This document shows, piece after piece, positions 1 through 9,245 of a stretch of DNA of 24,948 nucleotides. The stretch's first letter is position 1. Each line of letters starts with the position of its first letter. This DNA comes from Chara braunii (lineage: Eukaryota > Streptophyta > Charophyceae > Charales > Characeae). Position numbers and translations under genes: made by a program. The notes beneath the pieces are model-generated. The model saw only the letters and a list, made by a program, of their open reading frames with translations. It was not told where the DNA came from and did not search any database. The stretch is taken from NCBI GenBank assembly GCA_003427395.1, contig BFEA01000030.1, positions 3,931,614 to 3,956,561 of the forward strand, in the 5' to 3' direction.

Positions 1-61
<61 letters not shown>
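1..61. repeat. (TC)n-(AC)n compound microsatellite
   Basis: Nine TC units run directly into about 21 AC units. It begins at the window edge, so its true length is unknown. Confidence 0.98.
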
Positions 62-63
<2 letters not shown>

Positions 64-127
64 GCCTCGCCACAGCCAAAACGAAACAAACTACGGGTTG
101 CGCACCCGTGCCCTCACGGTAAGTCAA

Positions 128-154
128 TTGTTGTTGTTGTTGTTGTTGTTGTTG
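128..154. repeat. (TTG)9 microsatellite
   Basis: Nine perfect TTG triplets are followed by a T/G-rich stretch. Between here and 403 I see T-rich sequence but no gene. Confidence 0.97.
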
Positions 155-403
155 TTTTGGGGGACGGAATGGTTGAGAATTGTTGAAATACTTCTAAAGT
201 TGGGGAATTTCGTCAGCTACCCCTAAAACACAGGGGTATGCCAAAATGCCCCAAACCTCTGCATCTGGCCCCGTCCCCTCTCATCAGCAACTTTGCCAGA
301 GGCCCGTGCATTTCTTTTTTTTTCTTTTTTAAAGGTTAATTCCTTAATCCAAGCCTGTTTTTGCCAACCTTGAATTTCACAGAGCTCCGAGTTGCCAAGC
401 CTG

Positions 404-412
404 AGTCCCACT

Positions 413-414
<2 letters not shown>
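404..414. repeat. Target-site duplication, 3' side of the LINE
   Basis: The 11-mer AGTCCCACTCC abuts the poly-T tract (the LINE poly(A) tail read on +). An identical 11-mer lies at 6012-6022, just beyond the LINE 5' region. An exact pair directly outside a poly(A)-tailed element is the expected product of target-primed reverse transcription. Confidence 0.85.
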
Positions 415-449
<35 letters not shown>

Positions 450-460
450 AACAACAATCA

Positions 461-466
461 TTTATT
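461..466 (-). terminator. LINE polyadenylation signal AATAAA
   Basis: AATAAA on the minus strand, 13 nt before the first A of the 33-nt poly(A) tail (447-415). This is the position expected for the signal that produced the tail. Confidence 0.75.
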
Positions 467-939
467 TCAATAAGGAACCTGAGGCCGAGGACCTCACAAT
501 TAAACCCGGATTTATCCCGGCAGCATCAGCCGGTTTCGCTTACAGCCTTCTGGCTGAGGAAAAACTTGAAGAACTATAAAACCACAAACAGAAGTCAAGA
601 AAGATCTAGGGACAAAAATGGCCAACTGTCAACCGCTGCCCTGAAATCCCAACCTTCGGTAACCAAAAAGAATGCCCCAGGCCTATAAAACCGAACAAAC
701 CAAGGAAAAAAGGAAACAATCCACCAACAACTACAGCTACAAGCCATATGAAAGCCAAACAATACCAAAACAACACTAAGTCCACTAGTCTAATTCCTAA
801 AATATACTGCCTAAAATCGGCAGTCGGGACCTGCCCGGACCGGAGTAAGTGAGGGCGCGCCTACTTCAGTCCCCAATTCTCCATGCCATCCTCCTGTGGA
901 TGATAGAACCGAGTACCCCTGGTTTCTAAAGATATCTAC

Positions 940-1600
940 TTTGCCCAGAACCACTCAGCTAGAACCAACTTTCCTTCCTCCAGCTTTGCTAATTTCCTGT
1001 CTAAGCCCCAAGTTGCTCCAAACCATTCACCTAATCTAGTCCTACCCTTTCTCTTCCAATCCGCTTGTATGATGCGTCGAAGGGAACCTCTGAAAGACTC
1101 TCTGATCTCCTTATTGGATATTTCCCTGTCGTCAAATATGCACTTGTTTCTTCCTTTTCAGATGACATTGCATCCTACTGCACGGGTTGGGCGATGTAGT
1201 AGCCTCACCCCTTATTGAGTTCCAAGTTGTTTGGCAGTTCTCCCAAAAAAACCCAATCCTGATTCCAAGATAATCCGCAGTCTGAGATGCCATCCCAAAA
1301 ATTTTTCCACCAATTCCAGATTCCGAGGGCAGTTGGGCAGTTATACCACAGATGAGTGGTTGACTCAAAAGCCCAGTTGCATCTTTTGCACGTCATACCA
1401 ATCTTAAGTCCTCGTTGTACCAGGTTGACACCTGACGGAGTAGCCAACAGGGAGAGCAACCATAAGTTAACAGCTAGGCACGGGCATGGAGTTAGCGACA
1501 GTCGTTGCCAGCAGCGGGACAAGGTTTTTCGATGGATTCGCAGTCCCAATCCACCACCTGACTCCACCTTGCTACTGCAACTTTCAGAGGTTTACGTGTC
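940..1600 (-). pseudogene. LINE ORF2: C-terminal domain with CCHC zinc knuckle (zf-RVT)
   Basis: The frame open from 1567 to 1205 contains NLVQRG followed by C-x2-C-x8-H-x4-C (CKRC ... H ... C, at about 1390-1337) and then IWNWW. This is the zf-RVT signature of plant L1 ORF2 C-termini, thought to bind nucleic acid. Just upstream, another frame reads RWSQVVDWD, also typical. Downstream, after stops, a basic tail is recognisable to about 940 (KEIRESFRGSLRRIIQADWKR). At least two frame changes and several stops are present. The remaining 448-940 is 3'UTR with no feature other than the poly(A) signal. Confidence 0.85.
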
Positions 1601-2431
1601 GGTATTTTGGTGGTGTAGCCTAGCTCAGTGGAATACAGATGGAGTGGTAAGTCTGCTCCGCCTGCTCCTTCACCTTTTCAAACCCGCATCTTGGGGTCGA
1701 GCTTCAATTCCTGAATAGTTGTACCCTCTGCGAACACCTGACAGGCCTAGTTACCTTCTTCATCACAAACTTCCCAGATACTGACCTGGGAGAGGATAGC
1801 GTTTAACGGCGGGTGAATCTGTTCACTGATTTGGATCAACCTTTTAGGTTTGTCTGTCCTAATCCCCTCCCACAATTGAATTTTTTTTTTCCCATTCATT
1901 CTTGTCCCTATTAGCTTCCAAAAAGAAGGGGCAGTGTCGATGTTGCGAGAGATGTATCATGTGTCGGAGGGGTCAATACCCTCATGACTTAAAATATCCT
2001 TCCATTGCATAGGAATATCTCAAATTAACTATGTTTTCCTCCACGAACCAGACAGGGCTCCGCATGTTCCTCGGTGTTGTGGACGATATCTATTGACCTT
2101 CAAGCACATTCCAAATATCGCCAATTCTTAACACCCCTCTTTCTATTCAGCTCCTCCCAAAGCTACTGCGAGATGAGTCTGCAGAGAACCAGTTACTGTC
2201 CAATTTGCGTATCAGTGGATTCTCAAAGAGGGGTTGGAGTAGTACTTCTGCTTTAGTGGAGGGATTAGTCCATGAATTGGGTTTCAACCTTTTTCAGACC
2301 GACATGACAATTTTCAAAAACTCTGAATCAATCATGCGGTTCTGGAAAGACACCAAGAGGAAGCATGTCCAGACGTCCGCTGGGCGAGATTGATTCCATT
2401 CTGTTGCCTGAATGAGTTCTGCTAAGAAAAT

Positions 2432-2860
2432 TCAATGTGATTTTTTGGGTGAGCATATACCTTTAACTGCCCACCACGCCAACATCGCGATCCCCTTACG
2501 TTGTGGGTCGATAAGACCAAGACCTCCTTCCTCCTTGGGATAACACAGCAAATCTGATGCAACTTTTGACATAAATCCCTCATCATCCGCCACATATAGT
2601 TTCCCAATGAACTTTGCAGCCCTACACCGAATCATCCGTCTACTAAGGGGCCTAACAACTACGAACCAGAGCGGAGAGAAAAGTGCATTGTTTATTACCA
2701 ACACTCTACCAAAAATGGAGAGGTGAGGAACGCTACCCCATGTTGCATCCCTCTGTAGAGAGCGCTGCAGTAGAATTCTCTCCTGATCTACGGTACAAAA
2801 CAACAGGGAGACTTGAACCCCAAAAAATCTTTTTGATTGATCAGATGCTATCCGCTTCAT
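2432..2860 (-). pseudogene. LINE ORF2: post-RT (thumb/connection) region
   Basis: About 143 codons in another frame. The stretch reading FGRVLVINNALFSPLWFVV, followed by YPKEEGGLGLIDPQRKG, is the post-polymerase region of plant L1 ORF2. There the family wording is close to 'GR..VANALLLS.LWY' and 'P...GGLGL.D...'. It follows the polymerase core at the expected distance and carries no catalytic residues. The reading frame differs from that of the polymerase core. Confidence 0.85.
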
Positions 2861-2984
2861 TCCCCAGTTCGCGACTGGGGCATAGGCTATAGGGAGGGAA
2901 AAAAACTGATTTAGCCCATTTGACTGATTCTTCAGAGAATTCCGAGTATTAATCCAGACACTCTTTCAAGGCGTTCATCGAAGT

Positions 2985-3494
2985 TTATGAGTTCTCAGGT
3001 ATGGCAAATAGGTCGTCCGCCAAAGCCTTAACCTTGCATTGGGAGGCTTCCACATTCAGTCCCTTAATGCATGGGTTTGAGCATACATTACACAAAAGAT
3101 TCTCCTTTTGAATTACAAACAGAAGGGGGGGCAACGGATAGCCTTGGCGAAGAGAACTAGTCAAAGGGAAGGAGGTAGACACATAGTCATTGACCATGAC
3201 TGGCGCCGCTGATAGGGAGTACAGGGCAGCAACCCATTTGCATAAGATCTCTCCGAAGCCCACATGACGCAGAGTAGTCAAGACACACATCCAATTAACC
3301 CGGTCGTATGCCTTTTCCAAGTCTAACATCAGGATTGCGAGATTTGTCTGTGAACTTTCTACCACTTCGAGAGTCTCAATGACCGTGATTATATTATCGA
3401 AAATTGACTGACCTTGGACAAAAGCAGATTGCTCTTCGGCAATCAGATCCGGGAGATATCTACCTGACCGCGTAGCCAAAATTTTGGCTAGCAA
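2985..3494 (-). pseudogene. LINE ORF2: reverse transcriptase core remnant
   Basis: About 169 open codons (the first is TTG, so this is not a true start). Polymerase motifs appear in order: EEQSAFVQGQSIFDNI (motif 1/2 region); LMLDLEKAYDRVNW, with the first catalytic Asp at residue 58 (motif A); SLRQGYPLPPLLFVI at residues 114-128 (motif B); and ALADD at 157-161 (motif C, the catalytic Asp pair, with Ala in place of the usual Phe/Tyr). This is the RVT_1 fold of non-LTR elements, which copies element RNA at the nicked target. Ser-Leu and Tyr replace Gly-Val and Cys in the usual GVRQGCPLSP, consistent with decay. A frameshift separates it from the next piece. Confidence 0.93.
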
Positions 3495-3661
3495 TTTATA
3501 GGAGACATCTCCCCCTTCTTATATAATAAGGAGATGATCTCATTTCTCATACCCATATCTACCAGATGATCTTTAATCACATCCCAAATGATTATGTACA
3601 TCTCAATAGGGAGGCCATCATCTTTCAAGCCTTTGGCTCTTGCCATGACATTTACGACTTG

Positions 3662-4087
3662 TCATGCCTCTTCTGTGGATACTGGGCGATCCATATCCAA
3701 CTTGCCCTGGGTAGAGAACCTTGTTCCAAACTGATCACAGTGAATCGAATCTTCCGACAGGTCGGTGGTAATCTCTTCAGATGGTCTTCTGGAGGTCAGA
3801 ATATCCTTGTAGTACAATGCAGCATAGGTACAAAGATGAGTTTTTTCCCAGACGATCGGCATATCGTGATCGAAAGGATGCATGAGTTCCCCCATTGAGT
3901 GCATAAGTCTTTTTTGAGTCAATTTCTGGAAGGTTTCGCGTGACATTCGATCATAGACCACTATCCCTTTGATCTTTAGGCGCTCTGTCCATATATCAAA
4001 TTCCTCCTGCTGGAGGGTATCCCAATCTGCTAGAATCCTTTCTCTGACCGAACTCCATACTAAGTTAAAAATGGGATGGAGATTCAT
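3662..4087 (-). pseudogene. LINE ORF2: linker between endonuclease and reverse transcriptase
   Basis: An open stretch of about 140 codons in a different frame from the endonuclease. It contains text typical of the plant L1 linker (ERLKIKGIVVYDRMSRETF and TRRPSEEITTDLSEDS), ending with a sentence-like DRPVSTEEA that normally leads into the 'GKSPGxDG' start of the reverse transcriptase. It has no catalytic residues of its own. It sits at the expected distance upstream of the polymerase core, and the frame shift relative to both neighbours shows decay. Confidence 0.8.
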
Positions 4088-4439
4088 GCGACCTTCTGCG
4101 TAATTTTCTGATCAGCTATGCCTCTTTGTTCCTCCTTCCAACTGCCAAAATACGAGAAAAAATGCTCAAGTGCTTAGAGAAGATGCGGGAGCCTGCATCC
4201 CACCATGCCTTTTTTGTGCTAAAGGTATCGGAGTTTGGTTATCATTCCTCCCAAAATCGTTTCACCCATTACACTACACCCGTGTCCTAAAAAATCTTGG
4301 TATTTACTCTAAAATAGTATGGACCTCTTTCCAGTTTGGCACAATTTAGGACAACAATCACGGGTTTATGGTCCGAAATGGGGTTATCAACCTCCTCTAT
4401 CATCACAGTAGAGTGTCATGCCGCGACTGAAAATTAAGT

Positions 4440-5042
4440 CTCCTTCTTGTAGTTATTTTTCTTTCGCGGATGTTAGAACACCAGGTGTATCGGGGTTACC
4501 CGGGTGTAACAATGCATATAGCTCGGTCAGGTTCAAATTTGACATGAGGTCAGAGAACACTTTTACATCGTGGTTTCCTCGAACTTCCTCTGTATAATCT
4601 ATAGAGGTATTTCAGTTCCCGGCTACGACCAAATTGTCATAGCGAGGGATAAATAATGAAATATCATCGAAAAAATTCCTCGTTCAGAGCGGTCCATTGG
4701 AGCATAAACAAATGCAATCACCCATTCCCGGCTATGACCAATTTTAATCCACGACCACTTTCCTTATAAATCATCACAAAAGTCAACGATTTATGCGTTT
4801 AAATTCCTATAGATTAAAATAGTCACGCCACCTCTTCAAACCTTGGTAGATGCCCATATTTGCGAACTATCCCACCAAGAGTTCAACTCTAATACCTTAG
4901 ACCCAGACAGTTTACTCTCCTGCAGGCAAATAATATAGATCTTCTTCTCATGGAACGAGTTCTTCAATCGCCCTTTCTTATTCATGCCCGCTGAATCTCC
5001 CAAACCCCGAACATTCCACATACCGATCCTAAGTCTGCCCAT
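4440..5042 (-). pseudogene. LINE ORF2: APE-type endonuclease domain remnant
   Basis: ORF2 probably starts at the ATG at 5042 (protein begins MGRLRIGMWNVRGLGD). This matches the first exonuclease-endonuclease-phosphatase motif, with the metal-site Asn in WNVRGLG and the catalytic Glu in CLQESKL about 32 residues later. The frame is open to 4836. Past stops and shifts, a further stretch at about 4620-4450 reads like the middle or late endonuclease (DVKVFSDLMSNLNLTELY). In active L1 elements this domain nicks the target DNA to prime reverse transcription. Multiple stops between 4836 and 4440 show it is dead. Confidence 0.85.
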
Positions 5043-5190
5043 TAAGGGCCATTTTCCCGATTGTTGGATCTGGGAAGATGCGATCATGGCAAAGGTAGAC
5101 GCCGACCACGCTTTTGTCAATACTCGTTTCAAGAAAAGGGAGTCGAGTTTCCTTTCCTTCCCCAACTTAGTATTGAGCTCACAAAGACAT

Positions 5191-5755
5191 TCAGCAGTCA
5201 CTGATGAGGCGAGTTTGATTCGCCTCAGTTATGGCTTTCGTCCTTGTAATAGCCAGGTTTACGGGATCAATCTGAGTCCTTGGCTTTCCAATTGCTCGAT
5301 TCGGGGCAAAGCGGACATCAATTAGAGGGGAATAGAAATGAGTCTTTTTCCCCTCTATATGAACAAGAAAGCAGGGCATAGACACTTCGATAAGACGAAA
5401 AGTAAGCTTTCCCCGGAAGATCGACTTGGCCAAGGTTTCTGATGCTTGTGGCATCAAGCACTCTAGACATGAAGCATTGAGAAAAGGGGAAGTCATCAGA
5501 ACCTAGTCATGCAACTACCCAAAAATAATTCTTAACCGCAGTAAACATCAACGGTGAGAACCTAGATTCTATCGCCGATTGTCCGTTAGACAAGGCATCC
5601 ATTCGGGGACGAGATGATTTCAATTTACTTGTGGCGATGGCCAGAGAATGTGAGTCATTAGAACTGTCAGAAGCTTCAGCATGCAACTGTCGATAGTCGC
5701 TCGACACTTGAGCTGTATCATCTCGTTCTTCTTGTATCACAGGCTCGACTTTCAT
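5191..5755 (-). pseudogene. LINE ORF1 remnant
   Basis: Two open pieces in different frames: 5755-5507, with a true ATG at 5755, and 5496-5191. Together they cover about 180 codons just upstream of the endonuclease. In plant L1 elements ORF1 encodes an RNA-binding protein that packages the element RNA. Here I see no CCHC knuckle or clear RRM, so the assignment rests on position between the 5' leader and ORF2. The second piece has globular-looking composition (VHIEGKKTHFYSPLIDV). The frame change near 5500 and the short total length indicate decay. Part of the upstream leader may once have been coding. Confidence 0.55.
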
Positions 5756-6011
5756 TTTGGGTTGGCTTCGCCCCAGCCAGTAACTAACGTTTTCCTAACA
5801 CAACACCTTCTACAATGAAGGAGAATATAAAAACCTCGTCGGATTCTCTTGAAATTATTGTATGGTCGGGTTGAGGACGGGTCAACTCTAACCGCTAGTA
5901 GCATCTACCATGGCGTCCGCCATAGGCCTTCGTCAAGACTAAGGCACGAAGCTACCACCTGCGCTGACGGTTCCACGTCGGAGCTAGCACGCTAGTCGGA
6001 GCGCCTTTTCC

Positions 6012-6022
6012 AGTCCCACTCC
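6012..6022. repeat. Target-site duplication, 5' side of the LINE
   Basis: AGTCCCACTCC, identical to 404-414. It fixes the LINE 5' boundary at 6011 and implies the pre-insertion site joined 414 to 6023. Confidence 0.85.
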
Positions 6023-7439
6023 AGTTCTTTATCGTACATGAATCACAAGTAAGCAGTTGTGGATACGACGCCCATCTTGCCCATAAACTTTCCTCCTTTT
6101 TTCCCTTTGTACTCCTGCATGATGCATCTATGCAAGTCCACCAGAAGGGTTACTCTAATGTCGCTAACGTTTTCCAAGGCCTTTCCCTAGTACCCCTCTC
6201 TTTTATATAGTCCTTGTTTTTTATTTTTATTTTTTTAAATATCTTTTTTTTTTATCAAGTGAGCTAGGCCGACTTCTATGTTGTTGTTGTTTATTTATTT
6301 ATTTATTTCATTTTGCGCAATCCAAGGCAGCGCAGGGCAAATAGAGAATGGCACCACACAGCCATATGCAGTCACAACGAGCGGCCATCCTGTGGCAACA
6401 ACCTGAAGCATACCCGCACCTTGCACATGGGGCGCTAATTGAGGGCGGCAACCGATATGGTCCTTATTTTTCATAATAATATCTTACTTATTCCCCTCCT
6501 CCATTTAGGTGTATCTACTACCTGCCTTGTGAAAGTTGTGATCCCTTTGGTTGTTTTCTCCCCCATACTGCCTCGTGGACAAGTGCAAGCGTGCACTGGC
6601 GTGCTGAGCGGTGTCTTCACGAGCCCCCTATGAGTGGTGTCTACAGCCAATGACGGAAGCGATGCATATTATTCCCCATATGTCACTAATTGTCAGGGCA
6701 ACGGTAGCTGTTTGCATGGTCCTCCTAAAAGACGGGGCTTGTATCCTTATTTGCCAATACCTGAGGCTGAGAGACTATGTTGTCGTTGGTAGGTTGGATT
6801 ATTTTCGATATACCTTTTTCTTGTTTTTTATGCTAGTAAAGCAGTGCCATCGTCCGTGAAGCTGCTGAACATGGTAGCGCTTCCTTTTTCTTTTCTTTTT
6901 TTCATAACAACACAACAAGCCCTGATCAGAGTCGTGGTACTGCCACTACTTTTGGGTCTACAAGGTACATGACTTATCATATATAACAACAGCAAGCACG
7001 CTAGAATAGAGGCTCACATGTCCCAAGACGAAAAACAGAAACTCTTTTTTCTAGTACATAATTAGTCGAGTACGAGATCCAATGTCTCTTCTTGCGTGGA
7101 CTCACTAAAGTCAGGCCTTCGGCTTCGCCCACTTCGTGTCCTGAGGTTGCCTGGAAGTCCACGGGGAAAACTGGTCACTTCATCCAGTGAAACCCCGCCA
7201 AATAGGTAAGAGAACTCGAAGCAAGTAGAGTTATTGAGCCGTGTAACGGGCAACTATTACCTTCGGTAGGCCCGACTTACTGAGGTATCAGCAAGCTTCA
7301 AGACTAAAATATTTGGCTAAACAACTTCCAGCCACGACTGGCTTTTTTTCAAAGGATGACGACCTTGAGATGTCATCATTGAACTGACTGGCCCCAGTCA
7401 ATTAAAAAAAAATCGACTTTACTCGTCAAGTTTCATCAT
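6023..7439. other. Gene-free spacer
   Basis: Only short ORFs without recognisable domains. It holds T-rich runs (6195-6260), a (TTTA)n microsatellite at 6290-6308 and nothing else I can support. Confidence 0.6.
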
Positions 7440-7440
7440 C

Positions 7441-7503
7441 TAGATTCAAACTCGGGTCTTTATTTCAATACTTCAGGGGTGTACCCATTGAGCTCAATGG
7501 TTC
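7441..7503 (-). mobile_element. tRNA-like head with A and B boxes (SINE-type)
   Basis: On the minus strand TGAGCTCAATGG (from 7496) fits the RNA polymerase III A box, and AGTTTGAATCT (from 7452) fits the B box. The first A-box base and the first B-box base are 44 nt apart, as for tRNA positions 8 and 52. The D, anticodon and T stems do not pair properly, so it is not a working tRNA. A tRNA-derived SINE head or a tRNA relic is the likeliest reading. The A box lies in a 16-bp palindrome (7485-7500). On + the same palindrome is followed by GGTTTGAACCA (about 7518), so the strand is uncertain. No SINE tail was identified. Confidence 0.4.
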
Positions 7504-7541
7504 ATCCACAATTGTTGGTTTGAACCACAACCACAGATTCT

Positions 7542-8010
7542 GACCAAACCTATCAAAGTACGAGGACACAACAAAGTACGCTCATGTGGACTGGCTTGGC
7601 AGTGGTTTGGCAAACGACTACGAAGTGCCGAAGGAGTATGGAAGGAGACAAATGAATGGAGCGTGACAGATACCGAGGCAAGTTTGGGAAGAACGGCAGG
7701 GACAGGGACGGATGAAGTTGAATGTCATAAGACTGGGTGTGCATGGCCACTGGCCACACTCATGCATAAATTTTCAGCATGACCAGACGTATCAGAGTAC
7801 GAGGACACAACAAAGTAGGCTCATGTGATTGGCTTGGCAGTGGTTTGGCAAACGACTACAAAGTACGAAAGGAGTATGGATGGAGACAAATGAATGGAGC
7901 GTGACAGAGGCAAGTTTAAGAAGAACGACATGGACTGGGGGGGATGAAGCTGAATGTCATAGGACCGGGTATGCATAGCCACTCGCCACACTCGTGCATA
8001 ATTTTTCAGC
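7542..8010. repeat. 239-bp direct tandem duplication, two copies
   Basis: Copy 1 (7542-7780) and copy 2 (7781-8010) share long identical blocks such as TACGAGGACACAACAAAGTA and GGCTTGGCAGTGGTTTGGCA. Both end in TTTTCAGC. They differ by scattered substitutions and small indels. No coding function is seen; the short minus-strand ORF within copy 1 is not conserved in copy 2. Confidence 0.95.
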
Positions 8011-8379
8011 GTACAATGTTTTTAGCAATACCTGCGAGTGATTGCATCAGAAGTTGGTCTCAGCTTCATTGTGAGCGATTGTATTTGTAACATGTAAAAA
8101 AGAGCGGAGTTAATTAACTCATAAGGAGAGAAATGAAAAGACTGCCCGTCAGGCTGTCCACATTATGCGCAGGTGCATTGCCTTCACCACAAAGAACATG
8201 AAAGACTGAGTGTGTGATGAACCACACTACATGCTTTCCAAAAGATACTGTGGGATGAGCAACTTTTGTTGTGACAAGCGGCAATACATTATCGCAAACT
8301 CCATTGACAGAGTTCTTGGTTTCCAGCTCTAATGATGATGATGATATGGTTAACTGTCCAGCTGTCTCCTCCCCACTCC
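8011..8379. other. Unassigned spacer
   Basis: No gene, repeat or RNA recognised. Confidence 0.5.
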
Positions 8380-8740
8380 TCCATCGCCATTGTCTTCATT
8401 CATCTTCGTCAAAGTCGTTTTTTGTTGTGTTCTTCTTCATCTTCGTCATCTTCATCATCTTCGTCCTTGTCGCTCTCATCCTTGTTCTCTTTTTTTTTTT
8501 CTTTTTCCTCCTCCTCCTCCTCCCTATACTGTCCTTCTCCTCCCCACCTTCTCCTCCTCCGTTGTCATTGTCTTTGTTCGTCATCATCAAGGTCGTTTTG
8601 TTGTCGTGTCCGTCTTCATCTTCGTCATCGTCGTCCTTGTCGGCCTCATCCTCGTTGTCTTCTTCTTCCTCCTTTTTTTTTTCCTTTTTTTTTTTTCTGC
8701 TTCTTTTTCGCCCTCCTCCTCGATCTTTTTTCTTCATTTG
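8380..8740. repeat. Pyrimidine-rich low-complexity tract (TTC/TCC/TCG)n
   Basis: Degenerate TCATCTTCGTC, CTCCTCCTCC and long T runs make the plus strand very pyrimidine-rich. Two half-repeats can be seen (about 8395-8520 and 8573-8690), both with the pattern TCATCTTCGTCATC...TCCTTGTCG...CCTC. Several overlapping frames are open only because pyrimidine-rich DNA has few stop codons. I do not call a gene here. Confidence 0.9.
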
Positions 8741-9245
8741 AAGACGTTGCTCTTAAACAACCGACCTTATGGGTTAGCTCACCCAAAGCACTTATGTCTC
8801 CTTCGTCGGATCGAGATATCATTTGTTGCCAGCATATTAGTGCGCATATTTCCTTGGCCCTTCTTGCCCCTCAATCATAGTTCTGATCTTTCGGAAAGGG
8901 GAATAATGCGTTCCACAGGGTCGAAAGTTACAACGCTTTCACTAACCTGTGGAGGTGTATGTCAGCCACTGCTCATTCTTCGCCATTTAGGCCTACACGA
9001 CTTTCCCGTTGTGCTCGTGAACGACAATGCTTCACCTAGCCTGTGATAAGTTGCTGCAGCGCTTCACCTAGCCTGTGTTAAGTTTCTGCAGCATTTTCAC
9101 TTCTGAGGTCAGTGTCTCGTCCTTACTCGCGGACCCAAAGAGCCACACACCTAAAATCGCCAGTTGTTTACTGTGCAAGTGCAAAGTTCTACCCTGCAAC
9201 TCGAATGGTTACTAGATGGGCCCGGTTTTGCTTGGGAGGTTGTAG
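8741..9245. other. Region upstream of the GIY-YIG pseudogene
   Basis: No domain recognised. Two imperfect copies of GCTTCACCTAGCCTGTG occur at about 9030 and 9061. The decayed gene's true start may lie here, but I could not find it. Confidence 0.4.

Larger units (their letters stand above)
415..6011 (-). mobile_element. Decayed L1-type LINE (non-LTR retrotransposon), near full length
   Basis: A 5597-bp element on the minus strand. Read 5' to 3' it has a 5' leader (about 6011-5756), ORF1 remnants (5755-5191), an APE-type endonuclease starting with a true ATG at 5042, a linker, reverse transcriptase, a C-terminal region with a CCHC zinc knuckle, a 3'UTR, an AATAAA signal (466-461) and a 33-nt poly(A) tail (447-415). 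It is flanked by identical 11-bp duplications. No RNase H domain was recognised. Domain pieces lie in different frames with internal stops, so it cannot encode working proteins. Family knowledge: plant L1 elements have this order and integrate by target-primed reverse transcription. The clade and the Chara-like wording are inference. Confidence 0.93.

Noticed and set aside
1621-1711. A-box-like TAGCTCAGTGG and B-box-like CTTCAATTCC, suggesting a plus-strand SINE
   Set aside because: The spacing is about 79 nt, the stems do not pair, and LINE ORF2 coding remnants directly abut the region on the other strand.
4515-4540. TAGCTCGGTCAGGTTCAAA as a pol III promoter
   Set aside because: A and B boxes would be only about 13 nt apart, and this is LINE endonuclease coding sequence on the minus strand.
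8271-9046. Three overlapping plus-strand ORFs of 156-218 codons and a charged minus-strand ORF
   Set aside because: Compositional artefact of the TTC/TCC tract; homopolymer-like Ser, Phe, Leu or Lys/Glu/Asp runs and no conserved region.
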